6,059 nucleotides of DNA from Acidimicrobiia bacterium (GCA_019243595.1 JAFAUA010000249.1:1-6059); one strand, 5' to 3'. Shown: positions 1 through 5,988, counted from the stretch's first letter. Translations and numbers: made by a program. The notes: generated by a model not told the origin, from the letters alone.

Positions 1-14
1 CGACTGAATACAGA

Positions 15-30
15 CATGGGGGCGATTGTA
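15..30 (-). promoter_or_regulatory. Possible leaderless promoter and start of a gene running off the left edge
   Basis: Reading the minus strand downstream of the methyltransferase stop, TACAAT (25-30; five of six matches to TATAAT) lies 7 nt before an ATG at 17-15. The five codons still visible are open. No Shine-Dalgarno sequence and no convincing -35 box are seen. The spacing copies what precedes the methyltransferase and hpf, so this may be a leaderless start of the next gene, but too little is visible to call a CDS. Nothing else is recognised in positions 1-60. Confidence 0.2.
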
Positions 31-60
31 CTGGCGGCCCTGGCGCTTCTTTGGCGGCCG

Positions 61-978
61 TCAGGCCGGGCGGTGGGCGACGATGTGCATGTTGTCGCCG
101 AGGTTGACCGGAACCCGCCAGTGCTCGGGGACCACGGTGCGGATCGACTCGGCCACCGAATCGACGGCCGGGATCGCCGCCGCGACCTTCGTCAGGAGGT
201 AGTCGACCGAGACGACGTGGCTGTACAGCCCAATGCGCTCGACACGGAACCCGGCCTGTTGCAGCAGGCTGGCGACCGTGTGCCGGTCGAAGTAGTAGAG
301 GTGCATCTCCATCAGCCAAGGCCAGTGCTGGCCGAGGGCCCGGGCGATTCGGCTGCCGGCATCAATGGTCGACAGGTGCAGTTGGCCGCCGGGGGCGAGC
401 AGCCCGAAGGTGGCCTCCAGCTCGGCACGCGGGTCGGCGAGGTGCTCGACGACGTCCCACATCGTCACGACGTCGTAGGTGTCGCCGCTGGCCGCCCGCT
501 CCCCCACGGTCTGGTTGTGGACCGTGAGCCCGAGCTCCCGCCCCTGGCCGGCGGCCCACACCGACAGCTCGGTGCCCTCGGCCTGGAAGCCGGCCTTCCG
601 GGCGACATCGACGAAATACCCGCAGTAGGCGCCGACGTCGAGCAGCCGGCGTGACCGTGCGGGCCCGAGCGCGCCCAGCACCCGTTGGAACGTGTAGTAG
701 CGGTTGGCACGTTCGCCGACGTACACGGGGTCCTCCACTGCGCTGTACGCCTTGAGGAGGTCGTCGGGGTCGGGCAGGGGCCACTGGAACAACAGACCGC
801 ACGTCCGGCAACGCCAGATCGGCGCATGGTTTCCGTGGCGGAGGCTCGTGCAGTTGTAGGAGCCGTCAGCGAGATCCGGCGTCGGCGCGGACGTTCGCCG
901 CTCCCCGAACCGGAGCTGGAGCTCGCGTCCCCCGCACAGATAGCACGCCGTGGGGAAGGCGGCGTCCGGGTCGAGCAT
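61..978 (-). CDS. Class I SAM-dependent methyltransferase with N-terminal zinc-binding Cys pairs
   Basis: Predicted to transfer a methyl group from S-adenosylmethionine to an unknown acceptor in the cytoplasm. In the 305-residue product, two Cys pairs (CYLC, about 12-15; CRTC, about 57-60) form a likely zinc ribbon ahead of the catalytic domain. SAM motif I is LLDVGAYCGYF (about 112-122), an acidic residue follows beta-2 (GTELS, about 135-139), then WDVVEHLADP (about 174-183) and LLAPGGQLHL (about 194-203). This arrangement is typical of methyltransferases in surface-sugar and secondary-metabolite loci, often O-methylating sugars; the substrate here is not deducible. The ATG at 978 is preferred because a TANNNT box lies 7 nt upstream. 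An in-frame GTG at 999 would add seven residues, also without a clear ribosome binding site. The gene is divergent from the DUF2079 genes, which hints at a shared envelope or glycan role. Confidence 0.88.
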   Translation of the reverse strand: MLDPDAAFPTACYLCGGRELQLRFGERRTSAPTPDLADGSYNCTSLRHGNHAPIWRCRTCGLLFQWPLPDPDDLLKAYSAVEDPVYVGERANRYYTFQRVLGALGPARSRRLLDVGAYCGYFVDVARKAGFQAEGTELSVWAAGQGRELGLTVHNQTVGERAASGDTYDVVTMWDVVEHLADPRAELEATFGLLAPGGQLHLSTIDAGSRIARALGQHWPWLMEMHLYYFDRHTVASLLQQAGFRVERIGLYSHVVSVDYLLTKVAAAIPAVDSVAESIRTVVPEHWRVPVNLGDNMHIVAHRPA

Positions 979-985
979 CGCCGAA

Positions 986-991
986 ACGATA
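986..991 (-). promoter_or_regulatory. Candidate -10 element for a leaderless methyltransferase transcript
   Basis: On the minus strand TATCGT (TANNNT) is followed by seven bases and then the ATG at 978. No Shine-Dalgarno sequence precedes that ATG. The spacing would place transcription start at or next to the ATG. The -35 region is not convincing. The site lies in the 62-bp divergent gap shared with the first DUF2079 gene, for which I see only a weak TATGGC at 1024-1029. Confidence 0.35.
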
Positions 992-1040
992 GGCGCCACC
1001 CTGCGTCTGGCCCGGCGCGGCCCTATGGCAACATGGCGCC

Positions 1041-2561
1041 GTGGCCGACACGAAGGCCGGCCTCAACCACGCCACGGCCCGCCGCAGCATCGCGACGAAG
1101 CACCCCCAGCTCTGGGTGCTGGGCCTGCTGATGGCCACCTGGGTCTTCACCTTCGGGCGGCTGGTGCTCCTCCGCCAGAACCGGTTCGGCTCCTTCAGCC
1201 TGGACATGGCGATCTTCGACCAGGCGACGTGGCTGATCTCGCGCATGGGCGGACTGTTCATGTCGATCCGGGGCCTGCACTTCTTCGGGCACCACTTCAA
1301 CCTCGGCCTGTTCCTTCTGGCGCCCTTCTACTGGCTGGGCGCGGGCGCCAACTTCCTGAACATCGTGATGGTGCTGTCGATGGCGCTGGCCGCCATCCCG
1401 ATCTATCTGCTGGCGCGTGACCGCCTCGACAGCGGCTGGCTCGCCGTCGGCCTGGCCGCCGCCTATCTGCTGCACCCCTCGCTGCAGTTCATGGCCTGGG
1501 AGCTGTTCCATCCCGAGCCAATGGCGATCATCGGCCTGTTCTTCGCCTGGTACTTCGCGCGGCGGGAGCGGTGGCTCTGGTACGGGGTGTCGCTCGCCTA
1601 CGCCGTGTGCTGGAAGGAGGACGTCGCCCTGGCCGCCTTGGTGATCGGCCTCGTGCTCGTCATCCGCAAGCAGTGGACGCCGGGACTGTGGACGGTCGGA
1701 CTGGCCGCCCTCTACTTCTTCATCGCCAACAGCTGGCTGATCCCCACGTTCAGCGGCGCCGGTGAGTCCTTCTACAACAACCTGTTCGGCACCCTCGGCA
1801 ACTCACCCACCGATGTGCTGATCAACAGCGCCAAGCACCCGACCGAGTTCACGCGCCGCGTCCTGGCCCCTGATGCCGCCAGCTTCTACTGGAAGATGAC
1901 GCTGCCGTTCGCGTTCGTGCCCCTGGCCGCGCCGCTGGCGCTGGGCGTCGGATTGCCGCAGGCGCTGATCGACGTGCTCAGCGCGGTCGGGTTCACGCGG
2001 GTGATCACCTATCACTACGCAGCGCTCCCCCTCGTCGGTCTCACGCTCGGCGCCGTCGAGGGCGTCGCCTTCCTCGGACGGCGTCCGCTCCACCGACGGA
2101 TCCTCGTCGGCGCGATCGTCGCCTGCTCGCTCACTGCCACAGTGATCTGGGGGCCGTCGCCGATCGGCCACGAATACCGCAAGGGCTGGTGGCCCCTTTG
2201 GGCCGACCCCGCTCGACAGGCCAAAGCGGCGGCGGTGCGCGACATGGCGGGCAAGGACCACATCAGCGCCACCTACAACTTGGCTCCCCACCTGTCCCAC
2301 CGGCGGTACATCTACAGCTACCCGAACCCGTTCATCTCCGACAGCTGGGCGGTGAACGGCGAGCACCTCCCCGACCCGAACATCGTTCACTGGCTCGTGC
2401 TCGACCGTGCGCTGCTCGACGGCCGCAACGTCGCCCTCTTCGACCGCCTCGTCTCCGACGGCGAGTTCGAGATCGTTTCCGATGACGCGGGAATCGTGGT
2501 CGCCCACCGGGTGCAGCACGGCAACCGCGTCGATCCCGAAAGCTTCGGAACCAGCCCCTGA
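1041..2561 (+). CDS. DUF2079 polytopic membrane protein (first of a tandem pair)
   Basis: A 506-residue integral membrane protein of the DUF2079 family, to my knowledge grouped with GT-C-type glycosyltransferases; no reaction is established for this family that I can cite. About ten hydrophobic segments are visible between residues 24 and 370, then a soluble C-terminal domain of about 130 residues. Family signatures in order: SLDMAIFDQATWL in the first external loop (D56, D60, Q61), GHH (83-85), WELFHPE (153-159), WKEDVA (191-196), YHYAALP (324-330) and HLSHRRYIYSYPNPF (417-431). Length is normal for the family. The start is GTG; neighbouring ATGs at 1025 and 1033 are out of frame, and no Shine-Dalgarno sequence is seen. 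It is followed after 38 bp by a paralogue in the same direction. A possible role is transfer of a sugar from a lipid-linked donor at the outer face of the membrane (inference). Confidence 0.9.
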   Translation: MADTKAGLNHATARRSIATKHPQLWVLGLLMATWVFTFGRLVLLRQNRFGSFSLDMAIFDQATWLISRMGGLFMSIRGLHFFGHHFNLGLFLLAPFYWLGAGANFLNIVMVLSMALAAIPIYLLARDRLDSGWLAVGLAAAYLLHPSLQFMAWELFHPEPMAIIGLFFAWYFARRERWLWYGVSLAYAVCWKEDVALAALVIGLVLVIRKQWTPGLWTVGLAALYFFIANSWLIPTFSGAGESFYNNLFGTLGNSPTDVLINSAKHPTEFTRRVLAPDAASFYWKMTLPFAFVPLAAPLALGVGLPQALIDVLSAVGFTRVITYHYAALPLVGLTLGAVEGVAFLGRRPLHRRILVGAIVACSLTATVIWGPSPIGHEYRKGWWPLWADPARQAKAAAVRDMAGKDHISATYNLAPHLSHRRYIYSYPNPFISDSWAVNGEHLPDPNIVHWLVLDRALLDGRNVALFDRLVSDGEFEIVSDDAGIVVAHRVQHGNRVDPESFGTSP

Positions 2562-2569
2562 CCGGGGCT
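2553..2569 (+). terminator. Small perfect hairpin spanning the stop of the first DUF2079 gene
   Basis: AGCCCC (2553-2558) and GGGGCT (2564-2569) are perfect inverted copies around the loop TGACC, which contains the TGA stop at 2559-2561. The stem is short (6 bp, five of them G-C) and no T-tract follows. It is a weak terminator at best and may be an attenuation or RNA-stability element, or chance in GC-rich DNA. Confidence 0.25.
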
Positions 2570-2580
2570 TGACCGGGCCT
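2559..2580 (+). repeat. Tandem 11-bp near-repeat between the DUF2079 genes
   Basis: TGACCGGGGCT (2559-2569) is followed at once by TGACCGGGCCT (2570-2580), matching at 10 of 11 positions. The first copy includes the TGA stop codon and one arm of the hairpin. It looks like a local slippage duplication; a regulatory role is possible but unsupported. Confidence 0.6.
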
Positions 2581-2587
2581 ATACGCT
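2580..2587 (+). promoter_or_regulatory. Candidate -10 region before the second DUF2079 gene
   Basis: TATACGCT lies 12 nt before the ATG at 2600. It contains both TATACG (four of six matches to TATAAT) and TACGCT (TANNNT). CTGACC at 2558-2563 (four of six matches to TTGACA) sits 16 bp upstream of TATACG. Together they could drive separate transcription of the second gene with a very short leader. The match is weak, and co-transcription with the first gene is equally possible. Confidence 0.25.
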
Positions 2588-2599
2588 CGCCCCTCGGAC

Positions 2600-4147
2600 A
2601 TGCAGCCGCAGCTCTTCTCCGAGCCCCTCGTCAGCCGTGTCCGAAACGCAGTGCGGACCGCCCCCGCCCGCGTGCGCGAACACTGGGTCTTCGGCGAGGA
2701 CCGAAGGGTGGGCGTCGTGTGCGTCGCCGTCACCGCCGTCCTGATCCTCTGGTACACCCTGCACTTCGGGCACCTCACGAGCGAGGTGCACCGGGGCTAC
2801 GGCGATAGCGCCTTCGACATCGGCCTCTATGACCAGGGCCTGTGGCTGCTGTCCCGGTTCCATGCGCCCTTCATCACGCTGATGGGCCGGAATCTGTTCG
2901 GGGACCACACGCAGTTCTCGCTGCTGTTCCTGGTTCCTCTGTATTGGCTCCGGCCCGACGCCACAACACTGCTCTACGTCCAGGCGTTCGCGCTGGCCCT
3001 GGGTGCCGTGCCCGTCTACCTCCTGGCCATGCGGCTGCTCCGGCGCCCCGTGCTCGCGGTGGTGCTGGCCGCGTCGTACCTCCTGTTTCCCGCTCTGGCG
3101 GCGTCGAACCTGGAGAACTTCCACCCCGACTGCCTGCTGGTCCCGATTCTCGGATTCGCCATCTACGCCGCCATTGCCGACAAGCGCCGGATGTTCATCG
3201 TGTTCGCGGTGCTGGCGCTGCTCTGCAAAGAGGACGCGGTCTTCGTCGTGCTTCCCCTCGCCGTGTGGTTCGCCCTCCGGCGCGACCGGCGCATCGGAGC
3301 GATCATCGGCGCCACCGCGATCGGCTGGGCCCTCTTCGCCACCAACGTCATCATGCGCTCGCTGATCGGCGTGCCGACGCTCAACACCTGGCGCGTCCCC
3401 TTCGGCGGCCCATCGGGGGTCATCAAGGAGACGCTGCGCAAGCCCGCCGACGTGGTCAAGTACCTGATCAAGGCCGATCATCCCAACGGCCGTCCGTTCT
3501 ACCTGTGGCAGATGGTGGCGCCGACGGGCCTCGTGTTCCTCGTTGCCCCCGAGGTCGCGGCGACCGCGTTCCTCGTGGTCGCGCTCAACATCTTGAGCAC
3601 GTTCGGGTACCAACACCAGATCGCGTACCACTACTCGATGGCGGCCATCCCCGGCCTCATGCTCGGCACCGTGTTCGCCATCGGCAGCCTCAAGAAGGAG
3701 CGGGCGCGCACGATCGCGGCGTGGATCGTCGCCCTGTCAGCCCTCTGGACGTCGTTTCTCTGGGCGCCGTTCCCGTGGTCGGTGCACAACACCGTGCCGC
3801 ATTTGTCGCCGTCGAACTCGGCGGTGCTGGCGGTGAAGCGGGTTCAGGACAAGCTGCCGCCGCACGCCGTCGTGTCCGTGTACTACGGCTACGCGTCGCA
3901 CGTCGACCACCGGCGACGCGTGTACATGTGGCCGACACCGTTCGCAGCGGCCAACTGGAAGACGTTCAAGCAAGAGGGTCAACTGCTGCCCGAGGCCCGT
4001 GACGTCGAGTATCTGTTCCTGCCAACGAACCTCGAGGACCACGCCGGCGTCTTCGCGCGGGTCAAGTCCCAGTTTCACGAGGTCGCCCGCGCCCAGAACA
4101 ACCAGGGCCAGGGCGCGGTGCTCTACAAGCGCAACGAGGGCGGCTAG
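2600..4147 (+). CDS. DUF2079 polytopic membrane protein (second of a tandem pair)
   Basis: A 515-residue paralogue of the upstream gene, with the same order of signatures: YGDSAFDIGLYDQGLWL in the first external loop (D69, D73, D78, Q79), GDH (101-103), LENFHPD (171-177), CKEDAV (209-214), YHYSMAAIP (343-351) and HVDHRRRVYMWPTPF (434-448). About ten membrane segments lie between residues 37 and 388, then a soluble C-terminal domain. The N-terminus is about 15 residues longer before the first membrane segment than in the first copy. Unlike that copy, it carries an extra acidic residue (D69) in the first-loop motif, where the neighbour has Ser. In GT-C enzymes an acidic residue in this loop is usually catalytic or metal-binding (family knowledge), so the two may differ in activity or substrate. 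The ATG start has only a poor ribosome binding site. The stop lies 9 bp from the convergent response regulator. Confidence 0.9.
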   Translation: MQPQLFSEPLVSRVRNAVRTAPARVREHWVFGEDRRVGVVCVAVTAVLILWYTLHFGHLTSEVHRGYGDSAFDIGLYDQGLWLLSRFHAPFITLMGRNLFGDHTQFSLLFLVPLYWLRPDATTLLYVQAFALALGAVPVYLLAMRLLRRPVLAVVLAASYLLFPALAASNLENFHPDCLLVPILGFAIYAAIADKRRMFIVFAVLALLCKEDAVFVVLPLAVWFALRRDRRIGAIIGATAIGWALFATNVIMRSLIGVPTLNTWRVPFGGPSGVIKETLRKPADVVKYLIKADHPNGRPFYLWQMVAPTGLVFLVAPEVAATAFLVVALNILSTFGYQHQIAYHYSMAAIPGLMLGTVFAIGSLKKERARTIAAWIVALSALWTSFLWAPFPWSVHNTVPHLSPSNSAVLAVKRVQDKLPPHAVVSVYYGYASHVDHRRRVYMWPTPFAAANWKTFKQEGQLLPEARDVEYLFLPTNLEDHAGVFARVKSQFHEVARAQNNQGQGAVLYKRNEGG

Positions 4148-4160
4148 CCGGCGTGGCTAG
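4144..4160. terminator. Perfect hairpin holding both convergent stop codons
   Basis: CTAGCC (4144-4149) and GGCTAG (4155-4160) are perfect inverted copies around a 5-nt loop, GGCGT. The left arm contains the TAG stop of the second DUF2079 gene (4145-4147). The right arm contains, on the minus strand, the TAG stop of the response regulator (4157-4159). There is no T-tract on either side, so efficient intrinsic termination is doubtful. Position between convergent genes favours a bidirectional terminator or overlapping 3' ends. Confidence 0.35.
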
Positions 4161-4846
4161 GTAATGTCGAGCAGCTTTTCGCGCACGGCGTAGACCACCG
4201 CCTCCATCCGAGAGTGCAGATGCAGCTTCTCCAGGATGTTGCGCACGTGGTTCTTCACCGTGTTCTCCGAGATGTAGAGGTCCTCGGCGATTTCGCGGTT
4301 GCTCATGCCCTGGGCGACCAGCTTGAGGACTTCGAGCTCCCGGTCGGTGAGGCGGGGCGCCGGGAACTGCTGCTTCTCCTCGGCCCGCTTCACCAGCGTG
4401 TTGAACTCGGTGAGGAGCTTGGACGCCATCGACGGGGAGATCAGGCTCTGGCCCTGGACGACGGCCCGGATGGCGTCGGCGACCTCCTCGATGGAGATCT
4501 CCTTGAGCAGGTAGCCGTTGGCGCCGGCCTTGATGGCCTCGTAGAGGTCCTCTTCCTCGTCGCTGACGGTCAGCATGAGGATCTTGGCCGTCGGGATGAC
4601 GTCGCGGATCGTGCGGGTGGCCTCGATGCCGCTGACGCGGGGCATGCGGACGTCCATCAGGACGACGTCGGGGGCGAACTCCTCGGCCTTGCCGATGGCG
4701 TCCTGGCCGTCCTCGGCCTCGGCCACGACGTCGATGCCGTCCTCGGACTCGAGAACCATGTTCAGGCCGCGCCGGAACAGGGCGTGGTCGTCGGCGATCA
4801 GGACCCGGATGGGCTCGTTGTCGCCGCGAGCTCGTTCGTCTGCCAT
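4157..4846 (-). CDS. NarL/FixJ-family response regulator (REC plus LuxR-type HTH)
   Basis: A 229-residue two-component output protein that binds DNA when phosphorylated. The receiver domain (about 13-130) has the acidic pair D19-D20, phospho-acceptor D65 in VVLMDVRMP, the switch residue T93 and conserved K115 in YLLKE, so it looks competent for phosphorylation. The LuxR-type DNA-binding domain (about 164-228) shows LTDRELEVLKLVAQGMSNREIA followed by the recognition helix region around SENTVKNHVRNIL (193-205). Ten charged residues precede the receiver. It follows hpf by 17 bp with GAGG (4855-4858) at 8-nt spacing, so it is probably co-transcribed and separately translated. No sensor kinase is in the window. 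Co-location with a hibernation factor recalls DevR/DosR-type dormancy regulators (inference); any NarL-type role is possible. Confidence 0.93.
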   Translation of the reverse strand: MADERARGDNEPIRVLIADDHALFRRGLNMVLESEDGIDVVAEAEDGQDAIGKAEEFAPDVVLMDVRMPRVSGIEATRTIRDVIPTAKILMLTVSDEEEDLYEAIKAGANGYLLKEISIEEVADAIRAVVQGQSLISPSMASKLLTEFNTLVKRAEEKQQFPAPRLTDRELEVLKLVAQGMSNREIAEDLYISENTVKNHVRNILEKLHLHSRMEAVVYAVREKLLDIT

Positions 4847-4854
4847 GTTCCTCG

Positions 4855-4858
4855 CCTC
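4855..4858 (-). promoter_or_regulatory. Shine-Dalgarno sequence of the response regulator
   Basis: GAGG on the minus strand lies 8 nt before the ATG at 4846 and just after the hpf stop at 4866-4864. It supports the chosen start and is the clearest ribosome binding site in the window, consistent with an internal operon gene rather than a leaderless one. Confidence 0.5.
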
Positions 4859-4863
4859 AGCCT

Positions 4864-5418
4864 CTAGCTCGCGTCGATCAGTCCGACGTCGCCGTCGTCG
4901 CGGCGGTACACCACCGCGGCCTGTTCGGTCTCCGAGTTCGTGAAGAAGTAGAAGTCGTGACCGAGCAGGTCCATCTGCAACGCTGCCTCCTCAGGGGTCA
5001 TCGGCTTGATCGCAAAGTTCTTGTTCTTGACGATCCGGACCTGACCCGGTTCGAACTCTTCTTCGTCGGAATCCTGCTGCAATGTCGAGTTTACCGATCC
5101 ATGCCGCCGAGGATGCGATCGTCCGATCAGCTTCCCTCTGAGCTTTTCGATCTGGTGCTCGAGCTTGGCGACCACGCCGTCGACGGCGGCGAAAGGGTCG
5201 GCCGCGGACGCCTTGGCCCGCAGGTGGTGCCCGTGGACCTGGAACGTCACCTCGCACGTGTCGCGCTGGGCGATTCGGGGGTTGCGTTCCTCGAGGAAGA
5301 GAATCTCGACGTGGTCGATCCCGTCGAGGAACCGAGACAGATGCGTCACCTTCTCCTCGGCGGCGGCCCGGAGGGCTTCGGAGAGCTCGACGTTCCGCCC
5401 GCGGATGCTGACGTCCAT
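4864..5418 (-). CDS. hpf: Long-form ribosome hibernation-promoting factor (HPF/RaiA family)
   Basis: A 184-residue protein that binds the 30S decoding region and, in long-form homologues, dimerises 70S ribosomes into inactive 100S particles during starvation or stress. The N-terminal S30AE domain (about 1-98) starts DVSIRGRNVELSEALR and includes the strand VEILFLEERNPR and a basic helix EHQIEKLRGKLIGR. An acidic, flexible linker (about 100-127, with DSDEEEFEP) leads to the C-terminal dimerisation domain (about 128-184), recognised by IVKNKNFAIKPMTPEEA, LLGHDFYFFTN and AVVYRRDDGDVGLID. Length and both domains are normal. No Shine-Dalgarno sequence precedes the ATG; the eight bases upstream are C-rich (CCCCCCAG) after a TACACT box, suggesting a leaderless transcript of its own in addition to read-through from comF. 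It lies 18 bp after the small ORF and 17 bp before the response regulator. Confidence 0.95.
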   Translation of the reverse strand: MDVSIRGRNVELSEALRAAAEEKVTHLSRFLDGIDHVEILFLEERNPRIAQRDTCEVTFQVHGHHLRAKASAADPFAAVDGVVAKLEHQIEKLRGKLIGRSHPRRHGSVNSTLQQDSDEEEFEPGQVRIVKNKNFAIKPMTPEEAALQMDLLGHDFYFFTNSETEQAAVVYRRDDGDVGLIDAS

Positions 5419-5426
5419 CTGGGGGG

Positions 5427-5432
5427 AGTGTA
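5427..5432 (-). promoter_or_regulatory. Candidate -10 element for leaderless hpf
   Basis: TACACT (TANNNT) on the minus strand is followed by CCCCCCAG and the hpf ATG at 5418, an 8-nt gap. No -35 consensus is apparent at 16-18 bp, as might occur with an alternative sigma factor. The lack of any purine-rich ribosome binding site before this highly conserved gene is the main support. Confidence 0.35.
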
Positions 5433-5436
5433 CGTC

Positions 5437-5607
5437 TCAGCCCGTACGAGCGCCGAGGACCCACTCGAGCATCGAGCGGGCCACTTGTTCGCCGGTGGGC
5501 CACGGTTGGGTACTGAGGCGCGCCCGTCCTCTCGCCACCGCCTCGGGGCGCACCCATGGGCAGGCGTCGAGCCTCTGGTACACAGCGGTGAGGACGGTGT
5601 CAGCCAT
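5437..5607 (-). CDS. Small 56-residue protein, possibly FlgM-like
   Basis: This short ORF starts with ATG at 5607-5605, overlapping the comF stop (TGA, 5602-5600) in the arrangement ATGGCTGA, which suggests translational coupling. It ends 18 bp before hpf. The residues VRPEAVARGRARL (19-31), then TGEQVARSMLEWVLG (38-52), follow the pattern of the FlgM (anti-sigma-28) C-terminal helices: VR, a Val-containing helix, then a helix ending in small and hydrophobic residues. The protein is shorter than typical FlgM and no flagellar gene is near, so it may be a FlgM-fold regulator of another sigma factor or an unrelated small protein. There is no membrane segment or signal peptide. The frame continues upstream without a stop into the damaged comF frame, so automatic calling could fuse the two. 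Existence is fairly likely; the function is tentative. Confidence 0.6.
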   Translation of the reverse strand: MADTVLTAVYQRLDACPWVRPEAVARGRARLSTQPWPTGEQVARSMLEWVLGARTG

Positions 5608-5765
5608 CCCCCGCGGCATCGGACAACTCGTCTGTCGCCTTGAGGGGTGTCCGCGCCGCGGCGGCCGCTTTGACCACCACCGCGCCCGCAGTCCTGAGGG
5701 CATCGGCGGCGGCAAGCATCGTTGCCCCCGTGGAGACCACGTCGTCGACGATGAGGACACGGCGA

Positions 5766-5771
5766 GGGGGG
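5766..5771 (-). other. comF: Six-base homopolymer at the second comF frame change
   Basis: On the minus strand the sequence reads GAAACCCCCCTCGCC. As written the frame gives E-T-P-L-A and loses the PRPP loop. One more C gives E-T-P-P-R-R followed directly by VLIVDD, the expected ComF sequence. The site does not fit the X XXY YYZ slippery heptamer for programmed -1 frameshifting, so a single-base loss, real or technical, is more likely. Confidence 0.7.
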
Positions 5772-5966
5772 TTTCGGGCGCTGTGAACTTTGGGCCGTTG
5801 ATCCGGTCGCACTTGGGCCGACCCGTTTGCGGCGGGCCGGGCTCCCGGATGAGGAGGGAACGACACGGCCGGTGCAGGCGGCGCCCCACCGCTCGGGCGA
5901 GCAGCCGGGCCTGGTCGAAGCCCCGCTCGCGGCGCCGGGCCACGCCCGTCGGCGCCCACGTCACCA

Positions 5967-5988
5967 CGTCGACCGTCGCCGGTCGACG
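5967..5988. repeat. Perfect 9-bp inverted repeat at the first comF frame change
   Basis: CGTCGACCG (5967-5975) and CGGTCGACG (5980-5988) are perfect inverted copies around the 4-nt loop TCGC. On the minus strand the loop reads GCGA; adding one G (gac cgg gcg acg gtc) joins the LVARLKY frame to the TVDVVTW frame. A strong GC-rich hairpin with the missing base in or beside its loop is a known kind of site for deletions and sequencing compressions. Confidence 0.7.

Noticed and set aside
16..654. Plus-strand ORF with a short hydrophobic N-terminus
   Set aside because: It is antisense to the methyltransferase, which has clear motifs. Beyond the first 17 residues the composition is typical of a GC-rich shadow frame.
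1803..2519. Long minus-strand ORF inside the first DUF2079 gene
   Set aside because: It is rich in Arg, Asp, Glu, Gly and Val with no domain, and lies antisense to a gene with strong family motifs.
2579..3631. 350-residue minus-strand ORF under the second DUF2079 gene
   Set aside because: It is very rich in Glu, Gln, His and Arg, as expected for the antisense of a membrane protein. No motif or start signal supports it.
4214..4867. Plus-strand ORF opposite the response regulator
   Set aside because: It is the mirror frame of a gene with all receiver and HTH residues intact; its composition is a Leu/Asp/Val/Gly shadow.
5760..5776. Programmed -1 ribosomal frameshift in comF
   Set aside because: The site does not match a standard slippery heptamer in the reading frame, a second unrelated shift exists upstream, and ComF is not a family known for frameshifting.
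5437..5967. Continuous 176-residue minus-strand ORF as one protein
   Set aside because: Its first 60 or so residues are ComF and the last 56 the small gene, but the middle (about 5765-5608) is a shadow of the ComF PRPP-loop frame. It is a chimera made by the frameshift.
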